From Acidobacteriota bacterium (GTDB lineage Bacteria > Acidobacteriota > Terriglobia > Bryobacterales > UBA6623), in contig JAQBUE010000046.1 in assembly GCA_027624045.1 (NCBI GenBank), positions 1 to 32,763 of the forward strand: DNA of 32,763 nucleotides, written 5' to 3'. A model generated the notes under the pieces. The model ran no database searches. It saw nothing but the letters and a program-made list of their open reading frames with translations, and was not told the DNA's origin. Every line of letters starts with the position of its first letter. Within the stretch, counting starts at the first letter, position 1. Both the position numbers and the translations under genes were made by a program. This document shows, one piece after another, positions 1 through 8,112 of the stretch.

Positions 1-66
1 TCTTCAGGATCATCTTGTATTGGAAACACTCCCTCCTTTCAGGATCATCTTGCATTGGACAACTCT
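1..66. repeat. Left terminal inverted repeat, probable insertion-sequence end
   Basis: These 66 bases are the exact reverse complement of 32697-32762. Inside are two 22-bp direct repeats (3-24 and 38-59), spaced 35 bp, that differ at one base; the core is CAGGATCATCTTG. Read outward from the unique sequence, the repeat begins AGAGTTGTCCAATGC. The IS21 family is known for ends starting with TG and carrying two or more subterminal copies of the terminal repeat, which fits. No transposase lies in the window, so the family call is an inference. The lhr reading frame stays open through the repeat. Confidence 0.8.
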
Positions 67-1690
67 GAACCCGCCACGAAGTCGTTCCCAGCAGGAAAAT
101 GTCACCCACTGAGCTCTCGATCGCGAAATCCTCGTCGAGCATGCCGACCTTCGTGCCCTCGGGCTCGGCGATCACGGCGTACTGAGCGTTGTCGGGAATC
201 GCGCCGCCCGAAGTGATCGCCGCCAGCCTCGCCCCACGCCGCGCCCGCAGCCGCCCGTTGACGCGGTCGCGGTGCAGGTAGGCGCCACTGCGTCCGCGCG
301 AATGCGCGATGCCTTCCGAGAGCACGTCAACAACCTCGTCGAAGTCCTTCTGCTTCAAATTGCGGTAGGGATAGGCGGATCGGACGAGGGCCAGTAAATC
401 CGCCTCGGCATACTCCTCGCAAGCCACTTCGGCAACAAGCTGTTGCGCCAGAATGTCCAGCGGCGCTTCGGGAATCTCCAGCCGGTCGAGCTCGCCCTTG
501 CGGATCGCGCGCACCAGCGCAGCGCACTCGATGAGCTCATCGCGCGTCGTGGGAAAGAAGCGGCCTTGCGGAAGCGCGCCGACCCAGTGTCCTGAGCGGC
601 CGACGCGCTGTAGTGCCACCGCGATCGAGCGCGGTGAGCCAATCAGGCAAGCCAGATCGACCGTCCCAATATCGATCCCTAACTCAAGCGAAGCCGTCGC
701 GACCACGGCCTTGAGTTCGCCCTCCTTGAGCCGCTCCTCGGCGTTCAGCCGCAACTGCCGTGACAGGCTTCCGTGATGCGACAGCACAGCGTCTTCGCCG
801 AGACGTTCTTGAAGCTGATGCGCGATGCGTTCCGAGAGGCGGCGTGTGTTGACAAAGACCAGGGTCGTGCGGTGCGCCTTGATCAACTCGGCCAGGCGGT
901 CATAGATCTCGCTCCAAGTTTCGGTCGAGGCCACCGCTGACAACTCATCCCGCGGGACTTCAACCGCAAGTTCCATGGCGCGCTGATGCCCGACCGATAC
1001 AATCTTGCCACGACCCTCGCGAAACTCACCGCTCAGAAACTCGGCCACCTCCGCCAACGGATTCACTGTCGCCGAGAGCCCGATGCGCTGTGGCCGCTTG
1101 CTCCCGCCATCCCGCGTGACGAGCCTCTCAAGCCGTGCCAGCGACAACGCCAAGTGCGATCCCCGTTTATCGTCCGCCACGGCATGGATCTCGTCGACGA
1201 TCACGGTCCGCACCGTCTTCAGGATCTGCCGGCTCTTCTCGGCTGTGAGCAGAATGTAGAGGGACTCCGGCGTCGTCACCAAGATGTGAGGCGGCTTCCG
1301 CGTCATCCGTTGGCGCTCGGAAGCTTTGGTGTCGCCGGTTCGCAGCGCCGTGCGGATACTGGCTAATCCAATACCCTGTTTCTCGGCAAGTTCGCGGATC
1401 TCGGCCAGCGGCCGGTCGAGGTTCTTCTGGATGTCGTTGCTCAGCGCCTTGAGCGGCGAAACGTAGAGCACCGTCGTCTCGTCGGGGAAGTCGCCCGTGC
1501 GGGCGCGGCGAACCAACTGGTCGAGACAACTCAGGAAGGCCGCCAGCGTCTTCCCGGAACCCGTCGGTGCGGAGATCAAGACATCGCGGCCCGAGCGGAT
1601 CTCAGGCCAGCCGAGTTCTTGCGGCTCCGTGGGCTTTCCCACTCCCGCGAACCACTGCCGAATCAGGGGATCAAAAGGAGAAACCGGCAT
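1..1690 (-). CDS. lhr: Lhr-family ATP-dependent DEAD/DEAH helicase, N-terminal part, interrupted
   Basis: This is the N-terminal ~541 residues of a large superfamily 2 helicase of the Lhr (large helicase-related) type, acting in nucleic-acid repair. Visible motifs are a PTEPQ segment (20-24), Walker A APTGSGKT (41-48), DEIH (166-169), SAT (206-208) and, in the second RecA domain, LGIDIG and QRVGRSGHW. The ATG at 1690 gives the expected Lhr N-terminus. After the family motif LLGTTSWRV the frame enters the 66-bp terminal repeat, so the last ~22 residues are not Lhr sequence. Full-length Lhr proteins have roughly 800-1500 residues, so the C-terminal part is missing. Either an insertion broke the gene or the contig ends within a repeat inserted in it. 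It is divergent from the cytochrome oxidase operon. Confidence 0.9.
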   Translation of the reverse strand, partial: MPVSPFDPLIRQWFAGVGKPTEPQELGWPEIRSGRDVLISAPTGSGKTLAAFLSCLDQLVRRARTGDFPDETTVLYVSPLKALSNDIQKNLDRPLAEIRELAEKQGIGLASIRTALRTGDTKASERQRMTRKPPHILVTTPESLYILLTAEKSRQILKTVRTVIVDEIHAVADDKRGSHLALSLARLERLVTRDGGSKRPQRIGLSATVNPLAEVAEFLSGEFREGRGKIVSVGHQRAMELAVEVPRDELSAVASTETWSEIYDRLAELIKAHRTTLVFVNTRRLSERIAHQLQERLGEDAVLSHHGSLSRQLRLNAEERLKEGELKAVVATASLELGIDIGTVDLACLIGSPRSIAVALQRVGRSGHWVGALPQGRFFPTTRDELIECAALVRAIRKGELDRLEIPEAPLDILAQQLVAEVACEEYAEADLLALVRSAYPYRNLKQKDFDEVVDVLSEGIAHSRGRSGAYLHRDRVNGRLRARRGARLAAITSGGAIPDNAQYAVIAEPEGTKVGMLDEDFAIESSVGDIFLLGTTSWRVQSCPMQDDPERRECFQYKMILK

Positions 1691-1865
1691 CGCAACTTCC
1701 TTAGCCTAAGCGAAGCCTTAGCCCGGGAATCGCCCGAGCGGTACACACCGGCCTCTCGTTTGGACACATTCTTCACTAAGTTGCTAAACTATACGATCTT
1801 TGTAATCGGAGCAACGTCTGCTCGCGCCGCGCCACCATCCGGCGGCCCGGCGGTGGGAAACACTT

Positions 1866-2678
1866 ATGGCCTTTATCCTAGCCCTCGTAATTTGGCTGAT
1901 CTGTATAGCACTGACCATTCCGTTCGTCCTGAAAACATGGTGGATGCCCGACCCCATCACCGACCATGCGCGCGCGGTGGACGCCCAGATGGCTCTGACG
2001 TTCGTCGTGACCGGCGTGATTTTCGTCATAGCGCACTTGGCGCTGGGGTATGCCGTCATGAAGTTCGGGCGCAAACGCTCTGGGCCGGCTGATTACAACA
2101 CCGGCAACGAGCGCTGGGAAGTCTTGTGGACCGCGGCCGCGACGGTCCTGTTCATTGGTCTGACCTTCATGGGCTACACCGTCTGGGCAGAGGCGCGTTT
2201 CGCCGACGCTCAGTCACAGCCGTCCGCCGGAGAGCGGGTCGTTGTCGAAGTGACCGCACAGCAGTTTGTGTGGAACATGCGGTATGCGGGCGCGGACGGC
2301 AAGTTCGGGTCGTTGAACGTAAATCTGATCGACGACTCGCTCGGCAATCCGCTCGGCCTCGACCGCGGCCAGCCGGATGGCAAGGACGATGTGATCGTCC
2401 CCCGCATGACCGTCCCGATAAACAAAGAGATCGAGGTCATCTTGCGCACAAAAGATGTCCTCCACAACTTTTTTATCCCCGAGCTGCGGCTCAAGCTTGA
2501 CACCGTGCCGGGCATCGAAGGCCGTTTGCGGTTCAAGCCCGACAAAGTTGGTACTTATGAGATTGCGTGTTCGGAGCTATGCGGCCTGGGGCATTACAAG
2601 ATGCGCAGCTTCATGGACGTGGTGGAGCAAGCCGATTACGACAGTTGGCTTCAAGAGCAATATTCTTTCCTGCAGTAG
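1866..2678 (+). CDS. coxB: Cytochrome c oxidase subunit II (CuA subunit)
   Basis: This 270-residue subunit takes electrons from cytochrome c at the membrane surface and passes them through the binuclear CuA centre to subunit I. The CuA ligands are all present: His200 in DVLHNFF, then Cys235, Glu237, Cys239, His243 and Met246 in CSELCGLGHYKM. The aromatic electron-entry region QQFVWNMRY lies at 132-140. Three hydrophobic segments (about 4-22, 43-62, 87-103) precede the cupredoxin domain, one more than the usual two. The protein stops just after the CuA domain, so no cytochrome c domain is fused; this is an aa3-like rather than a caa3 arrangement. It is the first gene of the oxidase operon, 39 bases before coxA. 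Confidence 0.96.
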   Translation: MAFILALVIWLICIALTIPFVLKTWWMPDPITDHARAVDAQMALTFVVTGVIFVIAHLALGYAVMKFGRKRSGPADYNTGNERWEVLWTAAATVLFIGLTFMGYTVWAEARFADAQSQPSAGERVVVEVTAQQFVWNMRYAGADGKFGSLNVNLIDDSLGNPLGLDRGQPDGKDDVIVPRMTVPINKEIEVILRTKDVLHNFFIPELRLKLDTVPGIEGRLRFKPDKVGTYEIACSELCGLGHYKMRSFMDVVEQADYDSWLQEQYSFLQ

Positions 2679-2717
2679 CCTGTTAAGCGGGCGGCTAATC
2701 CTCGGGAGTAGGCATTC

Positions 2718-4514
2718 ATGACAGAAGTAGCGGAATACGTAGAAGTTCATCGCCATCCGGAACCGACGAGTTTCATCTCGAAATGGATCTTCAGCATCGA
2801 CCACAAGGTCATCGGGATTCAGTACATCCTGTTGGCCATCGTCGCGGTGTTCATCGGGATGGGATTGTCGCTGCTGGTGCGGCTGCGCCTCGTGTGGCCC
2901 GAGAAGTCGTTCGCCATCTTGGGTGACCTGTTTCCGATCGGTGCTCCCGACGGTGTGATGACCCCGGAGTTCTACTTGGCCATGCTGACGATGCACGGCA
3001 CGGTCATGGTCTTCATGGTCCTGACGACCGCCCCGCAGGGAGGGTTCGGCAACTACTTCCTGCCGATTCAGATCGGGGCGGCCGATATGGCGTTTCCGCG
3101 CCTCAACATGCTGTCGTTCTGGACGACGTTTCTTTCATTCTGCGCGCTGATGGTGGCGTTCTTGGTAGAAGGCGGGGCGCCGATTTCGGGCTGGACGGCC
3201 TATCCGCCCCTCAGCGCGCTCAACGCTGCGGCCATGGAGGGGACGGGCCAGGACTGGTGGATCATCAGCATCGCACTCTTTTGTATAGCCTCGCTGCTCG
3301 GCGCGCTAAACTTCATTGTGACGACCCTGGAGCTTCGCGCCAAGGGTTTGACGATGATGCGGTTGCCGCTGACGGTCTGGACCTGGTTTGTCACCGCGAT
3401 CCTGGGTTTGCTGGCTTTCGGCGTTTTGCTGGCGGCTGGAATTCTATTGTTGCTCGACCGCAATCTCGGAACAAGCTTCTTCATTCCCGGCGGCTTGGTC
3501 GTGAACGATCAGCTCGTCAATCACAGCGGCGGCTCACCGATCCTGTGGCAGCACCTGTTCTGGTTCTTCGGGCACCCTGAGGTCTACATTGCCATCTTGC
3601 CTGGTATGGGCGTTACGTCGCACGTTCTCGCTACTTTTGCCCGCAAGACGGTCTTTGGCTACAAGGCCATGGTCTACGCGATCCTGGCGATCGGCGGCCT
3701 GGGATTTGTCGTCTGGGGTCATCACATGTTCATGAGCGGCATGAGCCCCTACTCGGCTTTCGTGTTCTCGGTGCTGACGATGTGCATCGGCGTTCCGTCG
3801 GCCATCAAGACATTCAACTGGATCGGGACACTGTGGGGCGGCAAGATTCGCTTTACAACTCCGATGCTCTACGCCATCGGATTTGTGTCGCTATTCGTGA
3901 CAGGCGGGCTGAGCGGTATTTTCCTTGGACAGCCGACCGTAGACTTGTGGTTCCATGACACGTACTTCGTTGTGGCGCATTTCCACCTGATCATGGGTGT
4001 CGCGGCGATCTTCGGAATGTTCTCCGGCCTGACATTCTGGTTTCCAAAAATGTTCGGTCGATTCATGAGTGAAGGTCTCGGCCGGATTCACTTCTGGCTC
4101 ACGTTCATAGGTGTGTACGCGATCTTCGGGCCGATGCACTACCTCGGCATGATTCCTCATCCACGGCGTTACGCGGAGACGACCGGCGTCGATTTTCTGG
4201 CCGCGGGCGGTGCCAATGAAATCCAGTACTTCATCACGATCGCGGCGATGATCACGATTACGGCACAGTTCCTGTTCCTGTTCAACTTCCTCTGGAGTCT
4301 ATTCAAGGGGAAGGTCTGCACCGAGGACAACCCCTGGGAAGCGACTACCTTGGAATGGGCGATCCCGTCCCCACCGCCGCACGACAACTTCGCGGGCAAG
4401 ATCCCGACGGTCTATCGCGGGGCCTACGATTTCAGTTTGCCGAACGCGAAACGCGACTTTGCGATGCAGTGCAATTCCGATGAGATGGTGTTTCCACGTT
4501 CTTCGGGCGATTAG
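2718..4514 (+). CDS. coxA: Cytochrome c oxidase subunit I
   Basis: This is the 598-residue catalytic subunit that reduces O2 to water at the heme a3-CuB centre and pumps protons. All key residues can be read: heme a ligands His93 and His423, heme a3 ligand His421, CuB ligands His286, His335 and His336, and the cross-linked Tyr290 in GHPEVY. Glu288 in the same motif places it in the A1 group of heme-copper oxidases. The D-channel Asp123 in AADMAFPRLN and K-channel Lys364 in PSAIKTFNW are kept; a Ser replaces the usual Thr three residues before the Lys. About twelve membrane helices are expected. The start follows a GGGAG ribosome-binding sequence at 9 bases. Confidence 0.98.
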   Translation: MTEVAEYVEVHRHPEPTSFISKWIFSIDHKVIGIQYILLAIVAVFIGMGLSLLVRLRLVWPEKSFAILGDLFPIGAPDGVMTPEFYLAMLTMHGTVMVFMVLTTAPQGGFGNYFLPIQIGAADMAFPRLNMLSFWTTFLSFCALMVAFLVEGGAPISGWTAYPPLSALNAAAMEGTGQDWWIISIALFCIASLLGALNFIVTTLELRAKGLTMMRLPLTVWTWFVTAILGLLAFGVLLAAGILLLLDRNLGTSFFIPGGLVVNDQLVNHSGGSPILWQHLFWFFGHPEVYIAILPGMGVTSHVLATFARKTVFGYKAMVYAILAIGGLGFVVWGHHMFMSGMSPYSAFVFSVLTMCIGVPSAIKTFNWIGTLWGGKIRFTTPMLYAIGFVSLFVTGGLSGIFLGQPTVDLWFHDTYFVVAHFHLIMGVAAIFGMFSGLTFWFPKMFGRFMSEGLGRIHFWLTFIGVYAIFGPMHYLGMIPHPRRYAETTGVDFLAAGGANEIQYFITIAAMITITAQFLFLFNFLWSLFKGKVCTEDNPWEATTLEWAIPSPPPHDNFAGKIPTVYRGAYDFSLPNAKRDFAMQCNSDEMVFPRSSGD

Positions 4515-4520
4515 TCGAGC

Positions 4521-5204
4521 ATGGCGACCACTCTCACACCCCCGCTCGCCGCTGATGGCGTGAAGCATGAAGAGACCCAACCCTCTGTGGGTGGTGGGGG
4601 ATTTCCCCCGCCTGCGCGGCCTCGCGATGGCGGCGGTGACGGTTCAGATCGGCCCGATCCGGTCGCCCAGGCTGTTTTTCGCTACAAGCTCGGCACGTGG
4701 GTCGGTATCGCCGGAATCGTGATGGTTTTCGCCGCCTTTACGAGCGCCCTGGTCGTGCGGAGCGGATTGAGTGGAGATTGGGTCGCGGTCGAGTTGCCAC
4801 GAGTCCTCTGGTTGAGCACCGCTTTGTTGCTCATCAGCAGCCTCACGATCGAAAAGGCGAAGCGATTGCTACGACGAGGCGTTGGTGTGCGCCAATGGCT
4901 GACTGTGACGCTAGGGTTCGGTGTGCTGTTCATCGGATCCCAGTGGTTTGGTTGGCGAGCGCTCGCGGAGCGAGGAATTTACGTCTCGTCGAATCCGGGC
5001 AGTTCCTTCTTCTACCTGCTTACGGCGGCCCACGCGGTTCACATTCTCGGAGGGATATTGGCTCTCTCCTACGCCGTGATTCGTGTCTGGCGGCCGGGCG
5101 TCTGGGTGACGCGACAGGCCGCGGTTGAGGCCACCGCTATTTACTGGCATTTTATGGACGCCCTTTGGGTCTACTTACTGCTGTTGCTTATGTTTTGGAG
5201 GTAG
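4521..5204 (+). CDS. coxC: Cytochrome c oxidase subunit III (first copy)
   Basis: This 227-residue membrane protein belongs to the COX3 family, which stabilises subunit I and its proton uptake path. Residues 1-50 are a Pro/Gly-rich, probably disordered cytoplasmic tail. Five hydrophobic helices follow (about 57-77, 95-107, 127-145, 164-185, 208-226), with the family hallmarks AAHAVHILGG and YWHFMDALWVYLLLL near the C-terminus. The gene begins 6 bases after the coxA stop. It is followed by a second, clearly different COX3-family gene, so the complex may contain two subunit III-like proteins or a split arrangement of the usual seven-helix protein. Confidence 0.92.
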   Translation: MATTLTPPLAADGVKHEETQPSVGGGGFPPPARPRDGGGDGSDRPDPVAQAVFRYKLGTWVGIAGIVMVFAAFTSALVVRSGLSGDWVAVELPRVLWLSTALLLISSLTIEKAKRLLRRGVGVRQWLTVTLGFGVLFIGSQWFGWRALAERGIYVSSNPGSSFFYLLTAAHAVHILGGILALSYAVIRVWRPGVWVTRQAAVEATAIYWHFMDALWVYLLLLLMFWR

Positions 5205-5213
5205 TCGTTTCCC

Positions 5214-5846
5214 ATGTCGGAATCTCATTCAACTAGTGTGGCCACGCAGGCCGGTTGGGGCGGCGGTGTGTCACCGTACGGCGTTGGCTACAAGAAACTC
5301 GGGATGTGGCTGTTCATCGTCTCGGACGCCCTTACTTTCTCGGCCCTTATCGTCGCCTATAGCTATGTGCGAATCGCGAATGACTGGCCTACCCCATTTG
5401 AGTTCTACCCGGCGATTATCTTCTCGTCGGTCATGACGCTCGTTCTCCTGTCCAGCAGTTTGACGATGGTTTTCGCGGTTGATGCCGGCCACAAGGGTGA
5501 CCGCGCCGCCGCCGCCAAATGGATTTGGGCCACTGCGCTTGGGGGCGTGATCTTCATCGTCTTGCACGTCCGCGAATGGTTGCATCTGATTCACGACGGC
5601 GTCACTCCGACCGGGAATCCCTTTGGCACGCCGCTGTTTGGCGGAACGTTCTTTACGATCACGGGCCTGCACATGACCCACGTTGCCATCGGCGTGATCT
5701 ATCTGGCGATTGTGGCCATGGGCTTTAAGAGCGGCAAGTATGATTCGGAGGACGTCGAGGTGAGCGGGCTGTATTGGCACTTCGTCGATCTGGTCTGGAT
5801 GTTCGTTTTCCCGATGGTTTATCTGATGTCCACGAAGGTTTCGTAA
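5214..5846 (+). CDS. Cytochrome c oxidase subunit III (second copy)
   Basis: This second COX3-family protein (210 residues) lies directly after the first, with a GGAGG ribosome-binding sequence about 10 bases before the ATG. It has five hydrophobic segments. Diagnostic segments are YKKLGMWLFIVSDALTF near the N-terminus, GLHMTHVAIGVIYLAIV in the middle and SGLYWHFVDLVWMFVFP at the end. It differs enough from its neighbour not to be a recent duplicate. It has no Pro/Gly tail. Tandem subunit III genes between coxA and the subunit IV gene suggest both proteins join the same oxidase. Confidence 0.92.
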   Translation: MSESHSTSVATQAGWGGGVSPYGVGYKKLGMWLFIVSDALTFSALIVAYSYVRIANDWPTPFEFYPAIIFSSVMTLVLLSSSLTMVFAVDAGHKGDRAAAAKWIWATALGGVIFIVLHVREWLHLIHDGVTPTGNPFGTPLFGGTFFTITGLHMTHVAIGVIYLAIVAMGFKSGKYDSEDVEVSGLYWHFVDLVWMFVFPMVYLMSTKVS

Positions 5847-5858
5847 CAGGAGAGCACG

Positions 5859-6170
5859 ATGTCGGCACAAGCAGAATCACACAAGCCCTTATTCATCAAG
5901 GTCTGGATCGGGCTCCTTGCCCTCACGCTGGTCGAGATCCTTCTGGCATACATTCACTTTGAACCGCTCATCATGCTGACGATGCTGATGGGCCTGTCGA
6001 TCGTGAAGGCCGCCATGATCATGGCCTACTTCATGCACCTGAAGTTCGACTTGCCCGTATTGGGTTGGACGGTGTCCATACCACTGGTGGCTTGCATCTT
6101 GATCATGATCGGCTACTTCTTCCCCGATGCTTTCCGCATCGTCGATTTTGGGTTCCGTGGATGGCAGTAG
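5859..6170 (+). CDS. coxD: Prokaryotic cytochrome c oxidase subunit IV family protein
   Basis: This is a 103-residue membrane protein with three hydrophobic helices (about 13-31, 36-57, 67-88). It contains the KAAMIMAYFMHLKFD segment typical of the prokaryotic COX4 family, a small accessory subunit found next to aa3/caa3 oxidase genes. A clear AGGAG ribosome-binding sequence lies 6 bases before the ATG, and the gene begins 12 bases after the preceding subunit III gene. It has no catalytic residues; a stability or assembly role is inferred from the family. Confidence 0.92.
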   Translation: MSAQAESHKPLFIKVWIGLLALTLVEILLAYIHFEPLIMLTMLMGLSIVKAAMIMAYFMHLKFDLPVLGWTVSIPLVACILIMIGYFFPDAFRIVDFGFRGWQ

Positions 6171-6206
6171 CGCTGTAGTGTAGTAGCGCAGTAGTAGAGT
6201 GAAGGT

Positions 6207-6446
6207 ATGTTAGCTCGCCTCCGCACGCGCCTCGGCCGCTTTCTCACCGTCGGGATATCGGGGCTCGTCCTGTCGTCTCCGTTGTGGGGGCAGTGCGCGA
6301 TGTGCCGCGAGTCGGCCAAGTTCGTGCGGCAGGCGACGATCGAAGCCCTCAACCAGGGCATTTTGATCCTGGCCATTCCGCCGCTCGCGATTGCAGTGGG
6401 GATCGGTGTGGTGACGTATCGCTACCGCAACGGTTCCCAGTCGTAG
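6207..6446 (+). CDS. Small exported CxxC membrane protein linked to the oxidase operon
   Basis: This is a 79-residue protein of unknown function. A signal-like hydrophobic stretch (about 12-28) ends at WGQ and is followed at once by CAMC (30-33). A second hydrophobic helix (about 50-70) follows, with a basic tail RYRNG. It would be anchored with a CxxC pair just outside the membrane. I recall similar small proteins with QCAMC beside oxidase genes in Bacteroidetes and Acidobacteriota. The CxxC could bind copper or heme or act in thiol exchange during oxidase assembly; this is an inference. It is the last gene of the operon, 36 bases after coxD. Confidence 0.75.
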   Translation: MLARLRTRLGRFLTVGISGLVLSSPLWGQCAMCRESAKFVRQATIEALNQGILILAIPPLAIAVGIGVVTYRYRNGSQS

Positions 6447-6536
6447 CGTCCCCCTCAGCCCCCTCAGGTTTCAGGCTAAGCGCCGACGAGCCTCGCCCCA
6501 GCAGGGGTGATACAACCAAGCTTGCATGGCCCAATT

Positions 6537-6552
6537 GCGCCGCAAGAGGCGC
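6537..6552 (-). terminator. Short GC hairpin directly after the PIN toxin stop codon
   Basis: The arms GCGCC (6537-6541) and GGCGC (6548-6552) form a 5-bp stem with a 6-base loop, starting right after the TAA of the minus-strand toxin gene. There is no following U-tract, so it is a weak terminator at best. It sits between convergent genes, the oxidase operon (+) and the toxin (-). Confidence 0.25.
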
Positions 6553-6951
6553 TTACCAGACGACCGGGACCACCCCAGAATCGGTGATCTCGGAGTCCTT
6601 GGTGATGAGGGGCAAATCAAGATGGAGCGCTGTGGCAACGATCGCGGCGTCGAATGGATCTCTCGTGAATCCGAGGCGGCTCGCCTCAATCGTAATGGAC
6701 ACATCCAACGCCGCGCACTCGTACCCTCGCTGCGCAATTCGCCGGACCCACTGTGGAAACGGAACTTTTAGCGCGATGCGTCCCCGCCGCAGAAGCATCG
6801 ATACTTCCCAAAGAGCTACGACGGGGACGTAGACTAGAATCTGCTGTTCGTCGGCCTGCCGGAAGATGCGGAGCACCGGGTCAGAGAGGCGCCGAGCCTC
6901 TCCCCCTGCGTACCAAACCAGTGGGTGCGTATCAGTAACATAGGCGGCCAC
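6553..6951 (-). CDS. PIN-domain ribonuclease, VapC-like toxin
   Basis: This 132-residue single-domain PIN protein is predicted to cut RNA with a metal-bound acidic cluster. The expected acidic residues are Asp7 in YVTDTHPLVWY, Glu49 in VALWEVSML, Asp98 and Asp101 in RDPFDAAIVATA, and Asp119 in LITKDSEI. The start codon is GTG at 6951, since no ATG precedes the first catalytic segment. The gene begins 9 bases after the stop of a helix-turn-helix protein gene, which is the order and spacing of a toxin-antitoxin operon. The partner is an Xre-type protein, not a typical VapB. The PIN fold is clear; the toxin role is inferred. Confidence 0.9.
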   Translation of the reverse strand: MAAYVTDTHPLVWYAGGEARRLSDPVLRIFRQADEQQILVYVPVVALWEVSMLLRRGRIALKVPFPQWVRRIAQRGYECAALDVSITIEASRLGFTRDPFDAAIVATALHLDLPLITKDSEITDSGVVPVVW

Positions 6952-6960
6952 AAGAAAGGG

Positions 6961-7287
6961 TTATTCTTTCCCCGCCGTCTTTTGAGGGTTGCGCTCAAGG
7001 GATTCTTCAAACAGCTCCCGAATCTCGCGGGAGCCTTCCTCCAAGTCTCCCATGATCCTGAGGGAATTGAACACCCGCCAATCAGCGAGAAAGTCTTCTC
7101 TGGATGCTAGATCCGAGAGCAGCTTGGCGTGATTCTCATCAGGCCGGCAACGGCCGGTCTCCCAGCGCCAGACGGTGTTCTTGGGAACGCCGAGAGCCTG
7201 CCCAAACTCGGACTGCGTGCGTTTGCCGCGCAGGTCACGAATCAATGCGGAGTCCCAAGTCTGTTCCTTTTCAGTGAGTACAGCCAT
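6961..7287 (-). CDS. Xre-family helix-turn-helix protein, probable antitoxin
   Basis: This is a 108-residue DNA-binding protein. Residues about 15-62 form a classic Xre/HigA-type helix-turn-helix, with RTQSEFGQALGVPKNTVWRW as the two helices and the turn. The C-terminal half (about 63-108) is charged and helical and could contact the toxin. It lies directly upstream of the PIN toxin gene, 9 bases apart, and starts at an ATG behind a GGAAGAG ribosome-binding sequence. As with other antitoxins it probably represses its own operon. The operator would lie in 7288-7402, though I could not pick out a clear palindrome there. Confidence 0.85.
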   Translation of the reverse strand: MAVLTEKEQTWDSALIRDLRGKRTQSEFGQALGVPKNTVWRWETGRCRPDENHAKLLSDLASREDFLADWRVFNSLRIMGDLEEGSREIRELFEESLERNPQKTAGKE

Positions 7288-7402
7288 TTCTCTTCCGGGA
7301 GTCTACAGTCACAGTCTACATGCTCAGACCACTAGCGTCAAAGATGATTTCACCACACGATTGATGCCTATCGGAGTGGGTCGCCACCCACGTCCTGTCG
7401 AC

Positions 7403-8017
7403 TCACTGCACCGGAACAACCCCGACGCCACCCAATCCCGATAGGATCATCTCGACACCGATCGCGCCGATAAACAGGCCGTTGGTGCGCATCAGAATAT
7501 GGAAGTAGCTGCCCAGCAACGTCTCTTTGGTGCTCTCGATATGCGCGATCACGCGATGGAAGGCCGTCACGAAGGCCAAGTTCGCGGCGAGCACGATCGC
7601 GATATGGGCGAGATCCAGCGGCACGGGTAAACTGCGCCCCAGCATGATGCTGACCCAGATCGTTCCCGGGCCCACCATGTAGGGCAGAGCAATGCTGGGG
7701 GCCAGCTGGTGAGTGTCCTCGCGGTTCAGCATCGAGCTGCCGGCGCCGTGCGTGAAGAAGCGCAGCGCGATCAGCAGCATGATCAGGCCACCGAAGACTC
7801 GCAAGGCATCCGTGCGCACCTGGAAGACGTGGACGAGCAACAGGTCCCCGGTCAAAGAGAAAAACGCGAACACACCGAAACTCAGCAGGCTTGCGCGGGC
7901 GTAGACTGAGGCGAACTCACGCCAGCTCAGTTCCTTCATCAGGTCCCACATGTAGAGGACTTGCGAAAAGGGGTTGATGAGGACGATGAAATAGGTGGCT
8001 AGCTTGAGATCGGTCAC
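7403..8017 (-). CDS. MarC family (UPF0056) integral membrane protein
   Basis: This is a 204-residue polytopic membrane protein of the MarC/UPF0056 family. Visible features are the N-terminal LATYFIVLINPFSQVLYM, the mid-protein RVFGGLIMLLIALRFF, the ALPYMVGPGTIWVSIM stretch and the final FIGAIGVEMILSGL, spread over about six hydrophobic helices. The molecular function of the family is not settled; the old link to multiple antibiotic resistance is not supported for MarC itself. Its start is 95 bases from the divergent dinG-like gene. Confidence 0.9.
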   Translation of the reverse strand: MTDLKLATYFIVLINPFSQVLYMWDLMKELSWREFASVYARASLLSFGVFAFFSLTGDLLLVHVFQVRTDALRVFGGLIMLLIALRFFTHGAGSSMLNREDTHQLAPSIALPYMVGPGTIWVSIMLGRSLPVPLDLAHIAIVLAANLAFVTAFHRVIAHIESTKETLLGSYFHILMRTNGLFIGAIGVEMILSGLGGVGVVPVQ

Positions 8018-8112
8018 GTGGCACGTTCGTTACCTGAGACGCGGCGGGGATATCTGCCTGATTTGCCCATGTTAACCTACGCCCAAGGTGATCCTTCGCG
8101 GGTCGCCCCTAC

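Noticed and set aside
1..66. Paired 22-bp repeats as a small CRISPR array
   Set aside because: Only two copies with a 13-base gap at each end and no cas genes; the inverted placement fits IS ends.
1691..1865. Sigma-70 promoter for the oxidase operon (TTGGAC at 1760 and TAAACT at 1785)
   Set aside because: The 19-base spacing and weak -10 box are too poor to report as a feature.
6447..6536. Dispersed intergenic repeat after the oxidase operon
   Set aside because: The sequence with CCCCAGCAGGGG looks repeat-like, but no second copy is present in the window.
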